Assembly: GCA_029204225.1 (NCBI GenBank)
Contig: MU834985.1
Span: 1-42,697, forward strand
From: Diphasiastrum complanatum
Lineage: Eukaryota; Streptophyta; Lycopodiopsida; Lycopodiales; Lycopodiaceae
Length of the DNA stretch: 42,697 nucleotides
Reading direction: 5' to 3'
Shown here: positions 1-11,739 of the stretch, one piece after another
Numbering within the stretch: position 1 is the stretch's first letter
How the letters are laid out: each line of letters opens with the position of its first letter
Position numbers and translations under genes: made by a program
The notes under the pieces: generated by a model
Told to the model about the DNA's origin: nothing
What the model saw: the letters and a program-made list of their open reading frames with translations, nothing else
Databases searched by the model: none

Positions 1-479
1 AAAGATCAAATGCGAAGTGGAAAGGCACATGGCCGGATCATAACAATGAGGCAATCTTTGTGGCACCCATCGCCAAGCAAGCACGGAAAGGGATGGAATA
101 GGCTACACTCATGCCTCGCTCACAATTATTGATGCTTGGGATAGAAAAGCTGAGATCAGTCAGTGAGCGAGGGAATTCGAATGAATGGCTCACATGCTGC
201 AGGTCAGACTGAGCAAGAATTCCACATCTAATACTATTATTATTATGAAGAAAACAGAAAGAAGGGTAGCTGCATCGCCATAAGAATTCGGAATACGATA
301 GGATTGAAGCATTTTCTTCTTTCTTGCAGCTTTTATGACAGGTGTCTTCCATGCTGGACTGCGAGATACGTTACGGCCAAGAATATTTTGTTTTCCACAC
401 AAATATTTTCTTTTCTCTTGGGACATGTGACATATGACCCAAACGGGGTTGGCTCGCAGCCTCGTTGATTACCTGGCAA
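1..479. other. No gene recognised
   Basis: Mixed-composition sequence to the left of the Copia gag remnant. Short open frames on both strands show no recognisable motif. It could be flanking sequence or decayed element DNA. Confidence 0.4.
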
Positions 480-1561
480 TGGGCATTGGAAACCAAGATG
501 CATCCCCCCCGAGTTATACGACTCGAGAGTGGGTGAAAGATTTATAATCTTTGAACCAGCCTTGATGGTGAGTCATGTGTTGAGTTGCTCCAGAATCGAG
601 ATATCAAGAATCGATATCTTATTGTTCTCCATCCTTGGTCATGAAGGTTGCCTCATCTTCCTCTTGCTATTGTATCGAAAAACTGGTTGAGGCTGAATTT
701 GCTTGTTATTGGGTTTGCTTCTTCTTTTCATTGTTGAATTTCAAAGTTTTGCAATCCTTGATCTCATGTCTAGTTTTCTTGCAGTATCTCTAGAAAAATC
801 TTTGCTTTGGTTGGGAAGATAAAGTGTTTAAATTCGACCTTGAGCCAGAATTTGACCCAAAGCCAAAATTTGAGCCTGAGTCAAAATTTGATCCTAACTA
901 CATGTTAGTCTTCTTTTTGGATCTGAACGTCGGACTTTTGGAATATAGAGCATGAGGATCCATCCCTGAGCCTAAGGAGGATGCAGATTTTTCTGATTTC
1001 GTCTTGTAAAAACATCGAAATTGCTCTTGATAGAGTAATTTGCTCCTGGGTCGAAATTATCATGACCCAATTTTCATAGGCTTCAGGGAGACTCGATAGT
1101 AGAGTCATAACAGCATCGGAATCTTCAATGACTGAGCCAATTGCAGCCATTTGCTCCATAAGATTTTTGAAAGTGTTGATATGACTTGTAAAACTTTCTG
1201 CTTCAGACATCTTCAAGTTGAAGAATTTCTTCCTCAAGTTTATCTTGAAAGCAATATCCTTGATATCATGCACGGTTGCTAGGATGTCCCATGCATCCTT
1301 GGTTGTCTGAACATTCCATATGTGTATTATTTGTGTATCCTTGATGTTGAGAGTAATCATGGCAAATGCTTTGCCATCTCTCAGTCTCCATTTGGTGATA
1401 ATGGCTGCATCACCTTCTGGCTTGACTTCTATGCCATCTACAACGTCCCACAGTTCTTTGGCTTATAGCATGACCTTCATTTTGAACTTCCAGAGATGAT
1501 AGTTCCCTCCATCGAGTCTCTCGATAGAGAAGACTGGTCCATTTTGGTTGAGCGAGATCAT
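480..1561 (-). pseudogene. Copia gag and protease start, decayed fragment
   Basis: Read on the minus strand from an ATG at 1561, this is a Copia Gag of the UBN2/DUF4219 type. The N-terminal motif LDGGNYHLWKFKMKV is followed by the helical gag body (905-1360), with LLSSLPEAYENW near residue 150. There is an in-frame stop near 1470, just after that N-terminal motif. Downstream (about 757-793) lies a worn zinc knuckle, CKKTRHEIKDC, with a stop where the first cysteine should be. At about 560-590 comes the retropepsin start DSGATQHMTHH. Frames shift between these blocks. The element stops near 480, so integrase, RT and the 3' LTR are missing on this side. The leader before the ATG resembles that of the plus-strand Copia at 15960-16050, so both likely belong to one family. 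It is clearly non-functional. Confidence 0.8.
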
Positions 1562-2430
1562 TGGTAGAAACAACGATTTTGAAATATTGTTGGTTGCGCG
1601 CTTGCTAGTGCAGTGTCTTGATAGAAACAAGACTAATAATCTGCAATGGAAGTAGATTACTTACCATGTCGGAAAACAATGACAATGAGCGGAAGCTTGG
1701 AGTGAGCTTGGTGTGTCAGCAGCAGAACGTTCAAATTGAAAGATTCACTAATGCACAAAGAATGATACAGTAGTAGGACTGAAAGATTGCACTCTGATTA
1801 ATATCAAAACAATGAGTACAATTGCTTGAAGTGATAACTTCAGCTTACAGTTATTGAGCGTGATAACGTTGGCTTTTTTGAATAAATCTGAAAATCAGAA
1901 GAAGTTTTCTGAAAATTCTAGGATAATATCTTACAAAATATCTACAACTACCTTCTGTTGCAGTTATTACAACCGCCTCATTACAGTTAATACATGTACA
2001 AAGTGGGCGGACTGTCAACGTGAAGTCGTTGGTCCGACAGTATCGAAATTTAAAAGTATCAAAAAATATACACTAACTCAAAAAATATTGACTCAAAACT
2101 CTTTACCTAAATGGCAAGACAAAAAAAATTGTGATACCATGATCAATGCCCTTGAGATAGAAGTCCAAAATTATTAGAATCATGTTACTTCCAAATCATG
2201 AACTTGGATTGAGCATAGCTCATCTTTGGGCATGATTGGCTTTATAGTCTAGGGTCTACTTTATTAAAAAATTTATCAAAACAACACCATCTCTATTGAG
2301 CGCCAGTGGAATTCACCATGTATATAGTGCAATATAGTCATAAGAATAAGTGTGAGGGCTTTGGCACCCTATTTTGTAAGTCCAACCTATTAAACACACC
2401 ATTATTTCATTTTGTAGTTAGAAATAATGG
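1562..2430. other. Copia leader or LTR remnant, then unassigned DNA
   Basis: About 1562-1640 read on the minus strand is the untranslated leader of the Copia gag fragment, since it matches the leader at 15960-16050. No clear LTR edge or primer-binding site was found further right. From about 1850 to 2430 the DNA is AT-rich with no recognisable coding motif. Confidence 0.35.
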
Positions 2431-2525
2431 ACCTTGGTAGAACTAAATCAATTAAATACCAAAAATTCAAGTTGCAAAAAAAAAAAGTGTTTTCGAACTA
2501 TTATGGAATTTGAGGGTTTAAGGAG

Positions 2526-3722
2526 ATGGAACAAAGAAAAGACAAATGGCAAGTGGAAAATTATGCTGATCAACATCAATTTGATGACTATTATTATGAA
2601 GACAATTATACTGATAAACATCAATATGATGATGATCAATATGAAGATGATACATGTGAGAGTTCAAAATTGTTCATTACAACATTAATGACAAGTGATG
2701 AAGCCAAGGATATTTGGTACATTGATAGTGGTGCATCCAAGCACATGACTTCAAGGAAAGAGCGGTTTTCAGAACTCAAGGAAACTAACAATGGTGATAA
2801 AGTTGGACAAGCTGATGGCAAATTGCTATCTATTAAAGGAGTTGGAGTGGTACCAGTGAAGTTAGCCAGCGGGAAGATAAAGCAGATAAGAAATGTGCAA
2901 TATGTACCTGGCTTAGCTAATAATCTACTATCTGTTGGGACAATGGCTGATCAACAACTCAAGGTTGAGTTTGACAGCGACAAATGTCTCGTCAAGGACA
3001 TCAAGAATCATTACAAAGTGATTGCTACAGGAGCTAGAGTTAACGGGAATCGACTCTACAAATTGAATGCGAGATCTTTTACTCAAGCTATGGTAAGCAC
3101 TGTTGATAGTCAAAGTGACCTTTGGCATCAAAGGTTTGGTCATATTAGTGCTCAAAGCTTGAAAATCCTTAAAAGAGGTAATCTAGTTGTTGGATTGCCT
3201 GATATCTCTTTTGAAGGAAAAATTTGTGAGGGTTGCATTCTGGAAAAACAACATAAAGAGAGATTTTACAAAGATGGAGTAAGAAGAGCCAATGGCATTC
3301 TTGATCTTGTTCATAGTGATCTGTGTGGACCAATACAAACTAGGTCCATTAGTGGTTGTTACTATTTCATCACATCTATTGATGACTATAGTAGACATAT
3401 CTGGATTTATTTCATAAGAAAGAAATCTGATGCTTTTGCCAAGTTTAGAGAGTTCAAGGCTCTAGTTGAAAAACAAACAGGTTGTTATATTAAGATCCTC
3501 AGATCAGATGGTGGCGGTGAGTATTTTTCAACAGAGTTTATAAATTTTTGCAAGGATCAGGGGATCAAGAGACAAACTACTACACCCTATTCACCACAAC
3601 AGAATGGAGTTGCAGAACAGAAAAATAGACCATTGTGGAGATGGCTAGGGCAATGCTTAAGAGCAAGGGTTTGCCAAATACTTTTTGGACAGAAGGATGA
3701 AACACATCTACTCATATCTTGA
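2526..3722 (+). pseudogene. Copia protease and integrase core
   Basis: This frame encodes the aspartic protease and integrase of a Copia polyprotein. Residues 14-42 are Tyr/Asp-rich spacer. The protease active site is IDSGAS with the catalytic Asp at residue 67. The integrase zinc finger has H201, H206, C234 and C237. The catalytic triad is D265, D328 and E364, the classical D,D(35)E spacing. Right after the glutamate, near 3628, a one-base shift throws the rest of the frame out: residues after QKNR are not integrase. The real continuation lies in the next frame and carries a TGA near 3698. The protease and integrase catalytic residues are therefore present, but the polyprotein is broken. Confidence 0.88.
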
Positions 3723-3997
3723 ATCGGTGTCCTACTAAGTCCGTGGAGGGTAAGACATCTTACGAAACTTTTACTGGAAAGAAACCTAATGTTTCTCATT
3801 TACGAGTATTTGGTTGTGATGCTTACGCTCATGTGCCTAATGAAAAACGAAAGAAGCTGGATGCAAAAGCTGTTAAATGTATTTTCCTTAAATATGATGA
3901 AAGAGCCAAGGCATACATGATGTATGACACAGATGCACAAAAGATCGTGATTTCTAGAGATGCCAGTTTTGATGAGATGGGTCAAAATGACCTATAA
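3719..3997 (+). pseudogene. Copia integrase C-terminal part
   Basis: This continues the integrase after the frameshift, with NRCPTKSVEGKTSYE and VSHLRVFGCDAYAHVP, the usual Copia GKTPYE and LRVFGC blocks. It ends at a stop at 3995-3997. Another frame change joins it to the RT region. It is not an independent gene. Confidence 0.8.
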
Positions 3998-3999
3998 AA

Positions 4000-5760
4000 T
4001 TGACAATTGATCCCTTTGATGATAAAGCTAAAGTGCAAGTGAAGGAAGAAGTTGGTGTCGATATGGAAGAGCCAATGGAAAAAGACAGAGTTAATAATGA
4101 GACTCCTAGGAGAGTGCCCAAGTGGTACTTGTCAGTAACAAGTGATGCTAATAAAGGAGATACTCTCGAATCAAGTGAGCAGGGAGAGCTTAGAAGATCA
4201 AGTAGAAATCAAAAATCTCCTGCAAGATTAGAGATGAATATAGCCCTAATGGGCTCTGTGCTCAAGGCTCAAGAACCAAATTTTTTTTATGAAGCAAAGG
4301 AGCACAAGGAGTGCTGTGCAGCTATGGAAACAGAAATGGAAGCCATATCAAAAAAGAGGACGTGGAATTTGGTTGAGCTACCTGATGGTAAGAAGCCTAT
4401 CACTTGCCAATGGATTTGTAAGATCAAATATGGAGCAGATGGGCAACTCAACAAGTACAAAGCATAGTTGGTTGAGCAACAAGAAGGTATTGATTTTGAG
4501 GAAACCTTCACACTTGTAGCTAAGATGGTGACTATACGTTCTATCATTGCTATTTCTGCTTTCTATGGTTGGAAGATCCAACAAATGGATGTTAAATCTG
4601 CTTTTCTTAATGGAGTGCTAGATGAAGAGGTGTACTTAGTACAACCTCAAGGATTTGTTGAGTCAGGGAGAGAGCATCTTGTTTGTAAGCTCAACAAAGC
4701 CATTTATGGATTGAAGCAAGCCCCACGGGCATGGTACTCTTGCATTGATGAACACTTCAAATGAAGAGGAATGGTAAAGAGTGATGTTGATCCTAATCTT
4801 TACATTCCAAGGCAAGATTCAGATATAGTGTTCATTTTCTTGTACGTGGATGATTTGATTATTACAGGAAGTAATGAGAAGTTAATCGATGAAATCAAAT
4901 CAGATCTTTCCAATGCTTTTGACATGATTGATCTAGGATTGATGCACTGATGTCTTGGCATTGAAGTATGGCAAAAGAAAGACATGGTATTTCTTACACA
5001 AAGCATATATGCACGAGATTTGCTTTATAAGTTCAATATGCAGGATTGTAAGCCTTTGAGTACACCTATGGATGTCAACATGAAGCAAACTGCATATGAT
5101 GAATATGAGAAAGTTTATGCTTATTTGTATAGATAGCTGGTGGGTAGTTTGATTTATTTGACACACACACGACCTGATATTTCTTATGTTGTTGGTGTTG
5201 TTAGTCAATTTATGCAAGATCCTAGCCAAGAACGCTGGAAGTCTGCTAAACGTATTCTCAAATACATTCGAGGGACATTGAATTTTGATTTGAAGTATGA
5301 TCAGTCTGAAGCGCCAATGTTGGTAGGTTATTCAAATGCCGATTGGGCAGGTAATATTGATGACAAAAGCTCTACCAGTGGTCATACATTCAGTGATGGT
5401 ATAGCTACAATTTCATGGAACAACAAAAAGCAACCTACAGTAGCCTTATCATCAACGGAAGCTGAATGTCAAGCACTCAACAATGCTACACAAGAAGCGG
5501 TATGGTTACGAAGATTGCTTGTGGATTTAGGTCAACCACATGTGGATGCGACTACTATATCTTGCGATAATCAAAGTTGCATTCACCTTGCCAAAAATCC
5601 AGTTTTACATGCTTGAACCAAGCACATCGAAATACACTACCATTTTGTTCAAGAGAAATTCTTGATGGTGCTATTGATCTTGTTTTTGTAAATCTGAAGA
5701 TCAAATGGCAGATATTTTTACTAAGTCATTAAGTAGATGTAAATTCGAGAGGTTTTGTAC
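4000..5760 (+). pseudogene. Copia reverse transcriptase and RNase H with five stops
   Basis: One continuous frame carries an acidic linker (ending RRSSRNQKSPARLE), the RT (about 4290-5130) and RNase H (about 5300-5680). The RT blocks are [29 protein letters not shown] and the catalytic LYVDDLIITGS near 4840. RNase H shows DWAGNIDDKSSTSG, SSTEAECQAL and CDNQSCIHLAKNP, then MADIFTKSL near the end in a shifted frame. In-frame stops lie at 4465 (TAG), 4762 (TGA), 4948 (TGA), 5134 (TAG) and 5614 (TGA). Several sit where Gln or Arg is usual (5134, 5614), as expected from C-to-T decay. It is not functional. Confidence 0.88.
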
Positions 5761-5803
5761 TCTATTAGGAATAGAAGAATGTAATTTTATCATTGAGGGA
5801 GAG

Positions 5804-6060
5804 TGTTAGAAATCAATGATAAACTTCATTGTTATTGTTTACAATGCACATTAATATTGACAGTTGTGACCAGCTGTCAATATTAATGTGCATCCGCCTT
5901 CTTGTTGGTGAATGCTTGATGTTGCATATCTGATTATTGATAGAAAGAAGCCTCTATGCCTCTCTAATGAGCCTTATAAGAGTTCTTGTAACCTCTGATT
6001 GGATGCATATTGGGCTGGAGATGGATTTTTGAAAATACCTCCTTGGAGAAGTGTGCCCCC
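5804..6060 (+). repeat. Start of Copia 3' LTR
   Basis: A purine tract GAGGGAGAG (5795-5803) is followed by TGTTAGAAATC, the usual polypurine tract and TG start of a Copia LTR, directly after the end of pol. The end of the LTR was not located because no second copy is present. The stretch carries a perfect palindrome at 5844-5893. Confidence 0.65.
5844..5893. repeat. Perfect 20-bp inverted repeat with 10-nt loop
   Basis: The arms 5844-5863 and 5874-5893 (ATGCACATTAATATTGACAG and its exact reverse complement) are separated by ten bases. Pairing stops immediately outside the arms. It sits about 40 bp inside the LTR start, in a region that in LTRs is U3. It could be a cruciform-forming element, a regulatory palindrome or a tiny insertion. 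Confidence 0.9.
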
Positions 6061-8559
6061 TACATGTTTTTTTGGTCAGTTATAGCTCGTACGTGTGAAG
6101 CCTAGGTGGCATGGTGATGTGGCAAGTGTCTTGTAGACTTACTCTCCCTCCGTACTGTGCTTTACAATGACCAATTTGGTCTCCTGTAGAAAAAGTTATG
6201 GCTATCGGAAGTTTAGCAATTTTTGAACTAGAATTTCAAATTTTTTGTAATGTTCTGATGCATGCATGCATGTAACTCAGTATATTGCTCTTCTTTTGTT
6301 GAAACTGTATGGATAGACATGTATGCATGTTTGGATGCATTGTACATGGGTGTTCAATAGATTGATCAGAGAAAATTTCATGTATGAAGCTATTTTTAAC
6401 AATTCTAATTCAAAAAGTTGATTTTCTAGTTTCTAGGCAATTTACGTAAAAAAAAATTGGATTTTTTTTAGAAATCACTGCATGTCATGTGTGATGCATG
6501 CCGGATGTTTCGAAATCCTTTTGAAATGTGATGGTAGTTGTGAAACTGCTAAGTCGATGCTTTAAATTGATTTTTACAGTTTAGGTCCATATCGAACGGA
6601 ATTTGAAAAACCCAGTTTACGTAAAATTTGATGTAACCATGGATGTTTTGGATTTGTTCAAATTCGTTGATTATTTATCAAACAGAAATTGCTTGTAAAG
6701 TGAATGATCTTACTGAGTTGAAATCAGTCAATTTTTAAGATCATAGTTCTTTTCACTTTTAGTTGTAGATTTTGGAAGCTGTCAATTAACAGGAGCGTTT
6801 TCTGTTTTTTTGGGATTAGTGAAGACCAAGAATAATGTAAATCTTATTGGAACAGTTTCTTTGCTGATCCTAGAGAAGATTTGCCAGTAATTAAGTGCGG
6901 CACTTAATGAATGAATAACCAAAATTGTCTAATTGATTAGTAGTTAAATATTACTAATACCAAATTGAACTTTTTCCTAGTACAAATTTGAGGCTTTTAG
7001 CTCAAATCATTTTTGGAAGGGAGAAAAGAAAATGAGAATAACAATTGGGAATTAAGATTCTTTTTCCCCAGTGTTAATTAGAATTTTGAGAAACCAAAGA
7101 TTCTAAGGAAAAAGTGAGTGGCAAGTCAGATAATCCATTTATGGAACCATCTATATTTTGCAATTGGATTTGGATCTTGCAAGTGATGGCAAATGAAAGG
7201 TGTTCCATACATGAATCTAGTAATTTGGATTCTATTTGTGGCATTATAGAGTGTTCTTTTATAATGAATGAGACGACCAAGAGAAATTCTAACCTGTAAA
7301 ATAATTAAGTTCTTTTTTACCGATTCTGAAATAGAAATTGGATATTTAGGACAGTATGGTATTCGGTTTTGTTGAGATCCATATTCCTTTTGGGTTAGTG
7401 AATACATTTGCGACATTTCAATTGTACTTGGATGATACATTTCGTCTTGTCCATGCTTGGGTACAATGTGGAATGGTATCCTTTGAGTAACACTTAAGGA
7501 GCATGAGGGATTTCAATGGTTAAAAGTATCTCCTAGAATTGGTTGTGATTCTGATCCTATAGTTGGAACTTGGTTCTGAAGGACTGTTATAATTATATGA
7601 GATTATACTTCCATATATGATTTGTGAATATAGCTCAGAATCAATTGATATTTTCAATTGATTAAGTGGAATTTAGACTTCCTGAACCCAAATGTTATCT
7701 CTATTTGATAGTTGATTATTGAGATGTAATATTTCTATCACTCGAGATGAGATATTCTATGATTTAAACGTCCGGTGTGAAATAGTATTGGATACTAATT
7801 ACTGATTTTTTCAAATCTTTGATATCTTATATGTTGTCTCCTGAGAGCTTTTTAATTGAAATTATGGAATTCCTTTTAAAAGGGGGAGAAGAAAAGATAG
7901 GAATAAGGCTTTTGATGAATCAACCAGTTGCATAGACTTTTGGAAAAAAAAATCCAGTATTTGTGCAAAGGTCGAACTATCCAGTTGAAATAGAGAAACT
8001 TTCTAAGTGATTATTTTGAATAACCTGGAACTAGAGGAGTTTTTGGGATTTGGAGCGTAAGATATTCATGAATATGGGAAGTAGTGGTAAAGATTAAATT
8101 AAGGTTCATTGATTGTTGCTAAGTACCATTTTGTTATGGATTGGATCAAAGGAATAAAGCTTCAATCTTAATCTTACATCCAAAGATGTCTGTATAAGTT
8201 AGCCTAATTTTTGGTTTGTACACTAAGATCTAATGTAGGCTGATTCGTTGAAGAAATTTTGTTAATAAGAGTTAAGATGGTTGGAAAACTTGTGATGTGG
8301 AATTATTCACTTCAAGAAATTTCCCAGATATGTAATTTACTCACGAGAAATAGAGTTTGTTTGTAGTTGAGTTGCAAGATTCTCAGTGAGTTATGTGAGT
8401 AACATATGCGGATTATGGATATCTGCCAGTTTATAGCCTATGTTTATGTATAGGAACATAGTTGGATATGTTGCGTATGTACACCTTAATCTTGTGGATC
8501 TGCTATGTGTTTTCTATGTACTGAGTTTATATCATATACTTAAACTAGTTAGAGTGCAT
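6061..8559. other. AT-rich region with no gene seen
   Basis: About 2.5 kb with no reading frame carrying recognisable motifs on either strand and no clear long repeat pairing. Parts may be the rest of the Copia LTR and decayed flanking DNA. Confidence 0.5.
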
Positions 8560-9300
8560 ACGAAACAGGACGAAACAAAACGAAACGAAACCTAAGTGAG
8601 CCTATGACATTGATTTACACTTGTAGCCAAGTGATCCCGAAGCGAAACATGAAGCGAACCAAAGCAAAAGATTTGCGAAAGAAATTAGTTCGTCAGGAAT
8701 TCAGATATGACTGCTGATCACTACCAGCTATATCATTCCTACAATCCTTCAGAGAGTAGACAGACACTGCTGATCTATGTTAACAGATTAATGTAGCATT
8801 CAACGAAATCAAACCAATATGTGGAATTGAATGAAACAAGTAGATCAGACACACGAATAATATTAGACAAAAATTCATTCGAGATCATACAATATATAGA
8901 ATAACATGTACATAACAGCTACAATATTACCTATTGATCTTTTTGAATTTTAGTAGCACTACATGACAAATCCACGCAGTGCGTTGGCATGAGAGAAATA
9001 CAGTTCTATCACGAATCGTGTCTCACTTACTAGTGGACCTTTGGATCTACTGATCCTCTCAAAATTGTCTCGCTCACAGGCAGACTGTATTCTGAATATT
9101 TTCGTGTCTTCCTCTTACTTGCATTCATTACTTAGCTTATGCATCAATCAAAAAGTATATAGTTCGCGAACAATTTCGTGTTGCATCTTGTAACTTACAA
9201 ATTAGAAAGATTAAACATCTACAACTATTTCGTGAATTACAAGAGTGGTAGATTAGCCACGATCTAGAACACTTTTGATAATGTCATGACATCAGGTCAA
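8560..9300 (-). repeat. 3' LTR region of minus-strand Copia, truncated
   Basis: Read on the minus strand this follows the RNase H of the Copia at 9360-10259. The block 8560-8790 matches 14815-15050 on the plus strand closely, including the stretch AAGGATTGTAGGAATGATAT and the GTTTCGTTTCG-type pentamers. Beyond 8560 the similarity ends, so the LTR is probably truncated there. A G-run near 9313-9318 may be the polypurine tract. The exact LTR start was not fixed. Confidence 0.6.
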
Positions 9301-9359
9301 ATATTTGTACCCCCCGGGTACTTGGTTGATTCGTGGAGCACGACTGATTTCGTATCGTG

Positions 9360-10259
9360 TCATGTCGTGTCGCCTTTTGTCAAAGGTTCAGAATTGAAAG
9401 CTAGCAAAGCTTTGGCATTAGAAACAAAATGTTTCTTCAGCTCCCTCTCAAAGCATGATAGCTTGACGACTCCAAGGCTGCTCCTCTGTTTCTCGAATAG
9501 ACCTTTGTCTAGGGCCTTTGTGAAAATGTCAGCAACCATGTCTTTCATTCCAATGGCGGTGGTTTGCAACATCTTCTTGCCAATCGGATCCCTGATCAAG
9601 TGGTACTTGATCGCACTGTGTTTCATCCTTGAGTGAAACACAAGGTCTGTCGTCAGATGTATTGCAAATGTGCTATCCATTTGCAAAACCAGAGGTTCGT
9701 TCCTTGTTTCGCCCAATTTGTCTAGGAACTGTTTGAGCCAAATTATCTCGTTGGCCATCTTTGCTGCTGCGACATACTCTGCTTCGTAGAATGACTGAGC
9801 CACAATGGTTTGCTTCTTGCTAACCCAGAGAATTGTCGCTCCTGACGCGATGGTGCATCCTCTTGAGACACTTTTACAATCGTCTTTGAGGGATGCCTAG
9901 CTAGCACCACTATAGGAAAGCATTTGAAACTCTGCATCACGACAATAACATAAACCATAATCTCTTGTTAATTGAAGATATTGCAAAATTTGTTTTGCAA
10001 TCTTCCAATGTGTCGAGCTAGGAATCGTGCAAAATTGGCTCATCTTGAACACTACATAAGCAATGTCAAGGCGTGTGTTGTCTGCAAGGTCCATGAGCGA
10101 TCCTATCAGTTTCTTGTAAGGTGTGAGCTGCATCAATTCTCTCTCTGCTTCAGTCCTCGAACAATTTTCGTTCGTCAGCAATGTTCCTGTGAGCATTGGA
10201 GTATTTGCTCCTTTGTTGCATGTAGATTTGGAATAATCAATTCTTTGTGATTTTGTCAA
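9360..10259 (-). pseudogene. Copia RT tail and RNase H
   Basis: Minus-strand frame with the RT-RNase H connection at 9897-10259 (YKKLIGSLMDLADNTRLDIAY, then HWKIAKQILQYL) and RNase H at 9360-9896. RNase H motifs include QSFYEAEYVAAAK, LQMDSTFAIHL, HSAIKYHLIRD and DIFTKAL. A single TAG at 9897-9899 interrupts an otherwise open frame, at a position where Copia RNase H usually has an aromatic residue. The catalytic RT part is missing upstream (right of 10259), so this is a 5'-truncated copy. Its LTR block links it to the gag at 15468. Confidence 0.85.
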
Positions 10260-11060
10260 AACCCTAATTTGGTTTGGATCTCTAGATAGTGAGGTTGTTG
10301 GACTTCATTTGAGTGTGTTTCAATCTTAGGAAGTGGAAAAAGTCATTAGATTGAGGATAGATCATGGATTGATCAATATTCCATCGCAGCCTTCAAATGG
10401 GAAGTGCATTGGCAAAGGAAAGACTAAGATGGATGATTGCCCTTCAATGAGCAAGATTCAAACAAAGTTTGACTGTTCCACAACATAACAAACCACTCAA
10501 CCAATGCCAAATCCAATTATATCCATTCTCAAAAGGCCAAATTTAAAAAATCCGAGCCCAAAATGGCCAAGTGTACAACAAGAACCAGCACCTACAACAA
10601 GAACCAGCACTTACAACGACAACACCTTGTCCTGAATTTGTGAGATTGACTACTGAGGAAAGTCTTCAGGTTACAACATACCATGAATACCTGGATAGAC
10701 AAGAGAGTCAAGCAAGCATGTCGTATCCACATTACGAATTAGGAGGGTCTAGACATAGGGACTAGTTGTGCCAATCTATGAGGAACCATATCAACAAGCC
10801 TTGTCTTGGGATCCTCTGGTGGAATGCATCGACTACCCAATCGTCGATGAACAAGGTTATCATGCATGGCCACCAGACCCTCATGGGTATTATTGAGAAT
10901 CTAGGAAGTTCAAGTTCTTGCTAATCATCATCCACCAATAAAGCCTCAAGTTTTACGTAAGCGAATTACATTCATGTTTTTCCTGAAGCATCCATGTCCC
11001 AGCAATAAACGGGTCAACAACAGCTCTCCTCCATGACAAATGCAAGCATAGTGCCGAGGG
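10260..11060. other. Unassigned, with a short tandem repeat
   Basis: No clear gene. At about 10575-10617 the unit ACAACAAGAACCAGCACCT is repeated about twice. Pro/Thr/Gln-rich short frames here look like the gag-protease linker of Gypsy elements, and a decayed Gypsy protease lies at 11740-12420, so this may be part of the same remnant. That link is inference. Confidence 0.3.
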
Positions 11061-11564
11061 ACCGGCACTACTTTTGGCCGAGGACCCTGTTTTGAGTATT
11101 TCCTGTACACAAATAAACAAGTGGGTCCCACCATTCAAAGTACTGTTGGCCAAGCCTTACCTAGTGGGCCCCGCCATAGTACATTGTATAGATAGAATAA
11201 TAAGTGCGAGGGCACTGGCTTCCAACGTGTATAAGCCCGACCCAATGAGCACATTGCTAGTTGTTTCAAGTTGTTCCATAGAGACTTGGGCCCTAGGTGT
11301 AAATAAAATAAGTTAAAGGCCAAAGTCTAAGTTACAAACCCAAGTTGCAAATAAGAAATCTAATTTAGTCAAAGTAAGACTCACATGATTCATGTGACTT
11401 GCTTTGTACTTTCTTAGAACCATTAGATTAAGTTTGTGTTTGTTTGAAGGGCTTGGATTAGAATCTTTGTCCCAATGAAGTGGCCAATCAAAGGGAAGGA
11501 GGCTCACCTTGGGATCTATAAAAGAGAGCCATTTCCTTTGTATTGTATCTCTACCCATATCACT

Positions 11565-11649
<85 letters not shown>

Positions 11650-11739
11650 CCCTTGGTTAGGACCGAATAGCTTTGGGTAGGTGCTCGAGCCCCCAAAGCC
11701 TTTCCTAGCCAAGGCACTAGAACGACACTAGATCTAAGG
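11061..11739 (+). repeat. LTR-like promoter region with TATA box and CT microsatellite
   Basis: A TATA box TATAAAA (about 11517-11523) lies some 45 bp before a long CT run. The neighbourhood looks like the U3/R part of an LTR. No second copy is in the window, so LTR identity is not proven. Confidence 0.35.
11569..11645. repeat. (CT)n microsatellite, about 38 units
   Basis: An uninterrupted 77-bp CT run. It creates false open frames (Arg-Glu or Ser-Leu repeats) on both strands. Its place just downstream of a TATA box is like CT-rich leaders of plant transcripts. Confidence 0.98.

Larger units (their letters stand above)
2520..6060 (+). mobile_element. Ty1/Copia element, 5' truncated, pol plus 3' LTR start
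   Basis: Domain order is protease, integrase, reverse transcriptase, RNase H, polypurine tract and LTR, the Copia order. Gag is nearly absent: only a Lys/Cys-rich stretch near 2465-2520 might be a worn zinc knuckle. No 5' LTR matching the TGTTAG start of the 3' LTR was found upstream. The right LTR edge is not fixed, so 6060 is approximate. At least two frameshifts and six in-frame stops make it a dead copy. Confidence 0.85.

Noticed and set aside
7114-7440. Short frames in the AT-rich 6-8.5 kb region
   Set aside because: Overlapping frames on both strands without motifs or start context.
11313-11717. Frame with Arg-Glu and Ser-Leu repeats
   Set aside because: Produced by translating the CT microsatellite, on either strand.
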